A stretch of 64,000 bases of DNA, from positions 1-64,000 of the forward strand of contig CAZKRB010000004.1 in assembly GCA_964555065.1 (NCBI GenBank), read 5' to 3'. The notes below the pieces were generated by a model. That model was given only the letters and a program-made list of their open reading frames with translations. It had not been told where the DNA came from and did no database searches. The position numbers and the translations under genes were made by a program. The first letter of the stretch is position 1. Every line of letters starts with the position of its first letter. Origin of the DNA: Syntrophus sp964555065 (lineage in GTDB: Bacteria > Desulfobacterota > Syntrophia > Syntrophales > Syntrophaceae). Below are positions 60,927 to 64,000 of the stretch, piece after piece.

Positions 60927-63542
60927 ATGCGTAAGAAGAAAAAGATCCTCCTCCTGATCATCGTCGTTCTTGCCGTGCCTTTTGCCTTACTTGTCGCGCT
61001 GTTCGCCCTGCTCCAGTCGCCCCGTGCCGTCAACGCGCTGGCGGCCCGGTTTCAGCCGCTCACCGGCATCGTGCTGCACGTCGATGACATCTCCGTCAAC
61101 CGCCATCTGGAGGCCAAGGTCAGCGGGCTGCGCCTCAGGGAAGTCAAGGAGAAAGGCCTGGACATCGTTCTTGCCCAGGCGGACCTCCGGGCCGATGTGG
61201 GCGCCGGGCTGAAGGTGGAGGTGGAGAAGATTCTCCTGACCGGTCCGAGCTTCACCTTTCACCTCCAGAAGAAATCGGAAACGGATCCCTTTGCGATCCT
61301 CAAAAAACTGCCCCCCGTGCGCCTGCTGGAGGTGACGGACGGCCGGCTGGAGCTGAAGTCGGAGGAGGCGGTTTATTCCCTTCCGGGATTGGAGGTCACC
61401 ATCCGGGACTTTGAACCGGAAGGCGGAGGAAAACTGAACGGCAGAGGCCGTTTCGATGTCCGCTCCCGGGGGCTGGCCGCACGGGGAAGTCTGGAGACGA
61501 ACCTCTCCGTTTCCCGGTTTTCGCCCCGGCCATCCGGATCCGGTTCCGCCCGCCTCTCCCTGGATGCGGGGTCTTTCGGAGGAGTGAGCCTCGCTGACCT
61601 GACTTTTTCCACGGGTCTCACATTGAGCGGCGACGTCCTCTCCCTCACCGGCGCGCAGGCCGCCCTCGGGAGCCTCTCCCGGGGAGAAGGGGCGGAGAAA
61701 ATCACCGCCCGGAATCTCAAGGCGCGATTCAGCGGCTCCTACGACCAGAAGACATCGGCTTTTGCTCTGCCCTCCGTTGAAGCTTCCGGAGCGGGTGTCG
61801 GGTCGCTGAAGGGGCGGGCTTCGGGTACGGTGAAGCCCCCGAGCTGGAATGCGTCCCTGCGCGCCTCCTCGGTGGACCTGGCCCAGGTTTTCGGCCTGGT
61901 GAGACCCCTGCTTCCCCCGGACTACCGCAGCTGGACCTTCAAGGGAAGCGGCGGATTGGACGTGGAGAGCGAAGGTCGGACCGCCGGTGGCGCAACGGCA
62001 TGGAAAGCCTCGGCCGTGGTGAATCTGAAGCAGGGCGGTTTTGCCTCGCCGGACAGCTCCAAGGCGGGAGAGCGGATTACCGGCAGGATCGAGTTGAAGC
62101 TGGGGACGCCGGAGAAAGGCCGCCAGGGCGCCTTCGCGCTGGCGCTGGAGGGCAGCGGCGGGGAACTCCTCTGGGGGACCTATTATCAGGACTTCAAGGG
62201 GGAAAAAATCAAGGTCATGTCCCGAGGCGCCTTTGACCGGAACCCCTTTTCCCTGTCCTCCTCCGGCACCTTGGATCTCTTCCGGACCGGCGACTATGCC
62301 TTTTCCGCGGAGTGGAAGCCCGATCACTCCGTCTTTTCCCTTGATGCCCGGGACGTTTCCTGTCCGCGCCTCTACCGTCTTGTCCTGCAGAATTACGTCG
62401 TCCAGAATTATCCCGGCTGGCAGGATCTCGCCCTGGAAGGAGAAACGGACCTGAAGTTGACGGCGACACTTTCACCGCAGCAGAAGACGGTCGAGGGAGA
62501 TTTTTCCCTCCGGGGAGGGGCGGTTGATTCGCCTTCAAACAGGCTGGTTCTGACCGGGTTGAACATCACGCTCCCTTACGACCTGGCCCTGGCAGGGAAG
62601 CCATTGCCGGCGTCTTCAGGAGAGGCTCGGCAGGGGTCCCTGTCTTTTGCCCGGTTCGAGAAGGGCGAGATCCGGGTCGGCAGCCTGGAGACGCCTGTCG
62701 TGCTCTCGGGCAACCGGTTTATTCTGCCGGAACCCGTCGGGCTAACCCTCTTCGGCGGCGAGGTGCGTCTGGCCGGGCTCAGGGCGGAGAATCTGCTGCG
62801 TCCCGATCTCCAGGTTGAAACCGGTCTGGCCGTCAGGCGCCTCGACCTGGAGACACTGATCGGGCAGGCGTCCCCCTGGCCGCTGCCGGGAAGGATTGAT
62901 GGGGATCTCCCGTCCATTGTTTTTCGCGAGGGTCAGTGGAGCGCGGAAGGAGGGCTGGTCGTTCAGCTCTTCGAGGGGCGGGTGAACCTGACGAACCTCA
63001 CCGCCGGCAGAGTCTTCTCCCCCTCCCGATTTTTCGGCGTCAATGCCGCCTTCGAGCAGATCAACCTGGAGGCGGTTACGGCAAACATCAAAATGGGGCG
63101 GATGACCGGACTCATCAAGGGCTCCCTGACGGACTTCCTCATGGAATACGGCCAGCCGGCCCGTTTCGATCTGGTCATCACCTCGGACCGGAGCCGGAAG
63201 GCGCCTCAGGAAATCAGCGTGGACGCCATCAAGAACATACAGCTGATCAGCACGGGTTCGGGGGCGATTTCGGATATTCTCGGCAGTGGGCTGAACCAGT
63301 TCTTCAAGGAGTATCCCTACCGAGCCATCGGCATCCGGTGCTCCCTGGTGGAGGATGTCTTTTCTCTGCGGGGGCTGATTCACGCGGGGGGAAAGGAATA
63401 TCTTGTGAGACGGGGATGGCTCAGAGGCATTGACATTATCAACCAGAACCCGGACAATACCATCAGCTTCAAGGACATGGCGGAGCGGGTGGGGCGCGTC
63501 TTCCAGACGCGGGAGGAAAGCAGGACGGCGCCATCCGGATAA
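60927..63542 (+). CDS. YdbH-like AsmA-superfamily envelope protein
   Basis: 871 residues, close to E. coli YdbH (879). One N-terminal membrane helix (residues about 7-28) is followed by a long beta-rich region with FDVRSRGLAARGSLET-type repeats as in AsmA-like lipid-bridge proteins. The C-terminal segment (IKGSLTDFLMEYGQPARFDLVI, then QEISVDAIKNIQLISTGSG and ISFKDMAERV) is the most conserved part of YdbH. E. coli YdbH works with lipoprotein YnbE in phospholipid transport to the outer membrane. The next gene supports this assignment. Confidence 0.8.
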   Translation: MRKKKKILLLIIVVLAVPFALLVALFALLQSPRAVNALAARFQPLTGIVLHVDDISVNRHLEAKVSGLRLREVKEKGLDIVLAQADLRADVGAGLKVEVEKILLTGPSFTFHLQKKSETDPFAILKKLPPVRLLEVTDGRLELKSEEAVYSLPGLEVTIRDFEPEGGGKLNGRGRFDVRSRGLAARGSLETNLSVSRFSPRPSGSGSARLSLDAGSFGGVSLADLTFSTGLTLSGDVLSLTGAQAALGSLSRGEGAEKITARNLKARFSGSYDQKTSAFALPSVEASGAGVGSLKGRASGTVKPPSWNASLRASSVDLAQVFGLVRPLLPPDYRSWTFKGSGGLDVESEGRTAGGATAWKASAVVNLKQGGFASPDSSKAGERITGRIELKLGTPEKGRQGAFALALEGSGGELLWGTYYQDFKGEKIKVMSRGAFDRNPFSLSSSGTLDLFRTGDYAFSAEWKPDHSVFSLDARDVSCPRLYRLVLQNYVVQNYPGWQDLALEGETDLKLTATLSPQQKTVEGDFSLRGGAVDSPSNRLVLTGLNITLPYDLALAGKPLPASSGEARQGSLSFARFEKGEIRVGSLETPVVLSGNRFILPEPVGLTLFGGEVRLAGLRAENLLRPDLQVETGLAVRRLDLETLIGQASPWPLPGRIDGDLPSIVFREGQWSAEGGLVVQLFEGRVNLTNLTAGRVFSPSRFFGVNAAFEQINLEAVTANIKMGRMTGLIKGSLTDFLMEYGQPARFDLVITSDRSRKAPQEISVDAIKNIQLISTGSGAISDILGSGLNQFFKEYPYRAIGIRCSLVEDVFSLRGLIHAGGKEYLVRRGWLRGIDIINQNPDNTISFKDMAERVGRVFQTREESRTAPSG

Positions 63543-63585
63543 CCCATTGCAATCCATTTGAAAAATTTTCTTTTCGGGAGGAATT

Positions 63586-64000
63586 ATGGAAAAGATCATC
63601 AAGACGGCAGGTTTTTTTGCGGTTCTGTTTTTCGTGTCCTGTGTGACCGTCAACATCTATTTCCCCGCCGCTGAAGTCCAGAAGGCGGCGGACAAGATCG
63701 TGGAGGAGGTGCGCAACAAGGCCAGCGAAGCGCAGCCGAAGCCGGAAGCTGTTCCGACACCGGGTCCTTCAAGCCGGCTGGACAGGCACCGGTTGTTCAA
63801 CTTTGGCGCAGGTCTGGCCCATGCCGAAGTGAACATCGATATTTCCACCCCCGCCATCCGCGGAATCCAGGCGTCCATCAAGAACCGGTTCCCCCAGTTG
63901 AAACCCTTCTACGACAAAGGGGCGATCGGCGAGAGCAACAGGGGCCTGGTGGAGGCGAGGGACACGGCCGGATTGAACCTCCAGGAGCGCAGCCAGGTCC
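63586..64000 (+). CDS. DUF1318 (YdbL) lipoprotein with YnbE-like N-terminus, partial
   Basis: 138 codons are visible before the window ends. A lipoprotein signal with Cys in FFVSC is followed by VTVNIYFPAAEVQKAADKIVEEV, which resembles YnbE (IN-x-N ... KADKDVEEL). A Pro-rich spacer comes next, and from about residue 85 a YdbL/DUF1318-like domain (IKNRFPQLKPFYDKGAIGESNRGLVEARD). So YnbE- and YdbL-like parts seem joined in one protein next to the YdbH-like gene. AGGAGG-type SD at 63577-63582. Confidence 0.78.
   Translation, partial: MEKIIKTAGFFAVLFFVSCVTVNIYFPAAEVQKAADKIVEEVRNKASEAQPKPEAVPTPGPSSRLDRHRLFNFGAGLAHAEVNIDISTPAIRGIQASIKNRFPQLKPFYDKGAIGESNRGLVEARDTAGLNLQERSQV

Noticed and set aside
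1..64000. tRNA, rRNA and CRISPR features
   Set aside because: I looked for tRNA T-arm-like motifs, rRNA-like conserved blocks and regularly spaced repeats on both strands and saw none; a covariance-model scan was not possible.

Overview
This is a GC-rich chromosomal window from a Gram-negative bacterium, most likely an anaerobe of the Desulfobacterota (old Deltaproteobacteria), with a Syntrophales-like member as my best guess. The guess rests on several things together. There is a classical menaquinone pathway, a double-domain ThyX, a LexA with a GAAC-N4-GTTC type operator, a YdbH/YdbL envelope pair and a two-gene agmatine-to-putrescine route. No rRNA or other marker settles the taxonomy. The sequence carries a 10-N assembly gap at 44942-44951, so it is a draft contig. 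I found no tRNA, rRNA or CRISPR array.

Layout. 1-3416: YeeE/YedE sulfur-transport-like proteins, a DUF488 protein, a Cys-rich membrane protein and thyX. 3688-5752: a small mobile or defence scar (ParE/RelE toxin-antitoxin pair, dead hsdM, radC stub) followed by lexA with its own SOS box. 5817-13112: small proteins, a rhodanese, a truncated yjbQ, alpha-glucan phosphorylase, a putative Mn/metal permease and a di-haem cytochrome c peroxidase. 13923-20439: aguB-aguA, uppP, a CDF metal transporter, and a Fur/PerR-type regulator upstream of catalase. 20819-24839: menF-menD-menB. 24914-27641: a type II restriction-modification set (cytosine methyltransferase, DUF4928 nuclease, Vsr). 27720-30484: a beta-eliminating lyase, then a phosphoribosyltransferase/cytidine-deaminase-like pair behind an 18-bp palindrome.

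30938-44641 is the most unusual stretch. Six tightly packed genes encode a secreted animal-type haem peroxidase/fatty-acid dioxygenase-like protein, two catalase-related haem proteins, a DyP-type peroxidase and two unknown proteins. A new promoter then leads into a YVTN beta-propeller lipoprotein, a FecR-domain protein, a small membrane protein and a DUF4157 protein with two zincin-like motifs; a HEAT-repeat protein follows after 150 bases. I propose the first block as a haem-based lipid or aromatic oxidation (possibly oxylipin-type) gene set.

44669-51557 (minus strand): an MIO-type aromatic amino acid lyase interrupted by the assembly gap, a DUF389 fragment, and a GH15-otsA-otsB trehalose operon in which OtsA has a membrane-anchored sensor-like N-terminus. 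52958-57280: menC-menE-menH-menA, the second half of the menaquinone pathway, separated from the first half by about 28 kb. 57386-64000: a transposase scrap, a poly(A) polymerase/CCA-transferase family protein, a cytoplasmic alpha-amylase, a YdbH-like envelope protein and a lipoprotein that looks like a YnbE-YdbL fusion and runs off the window end.
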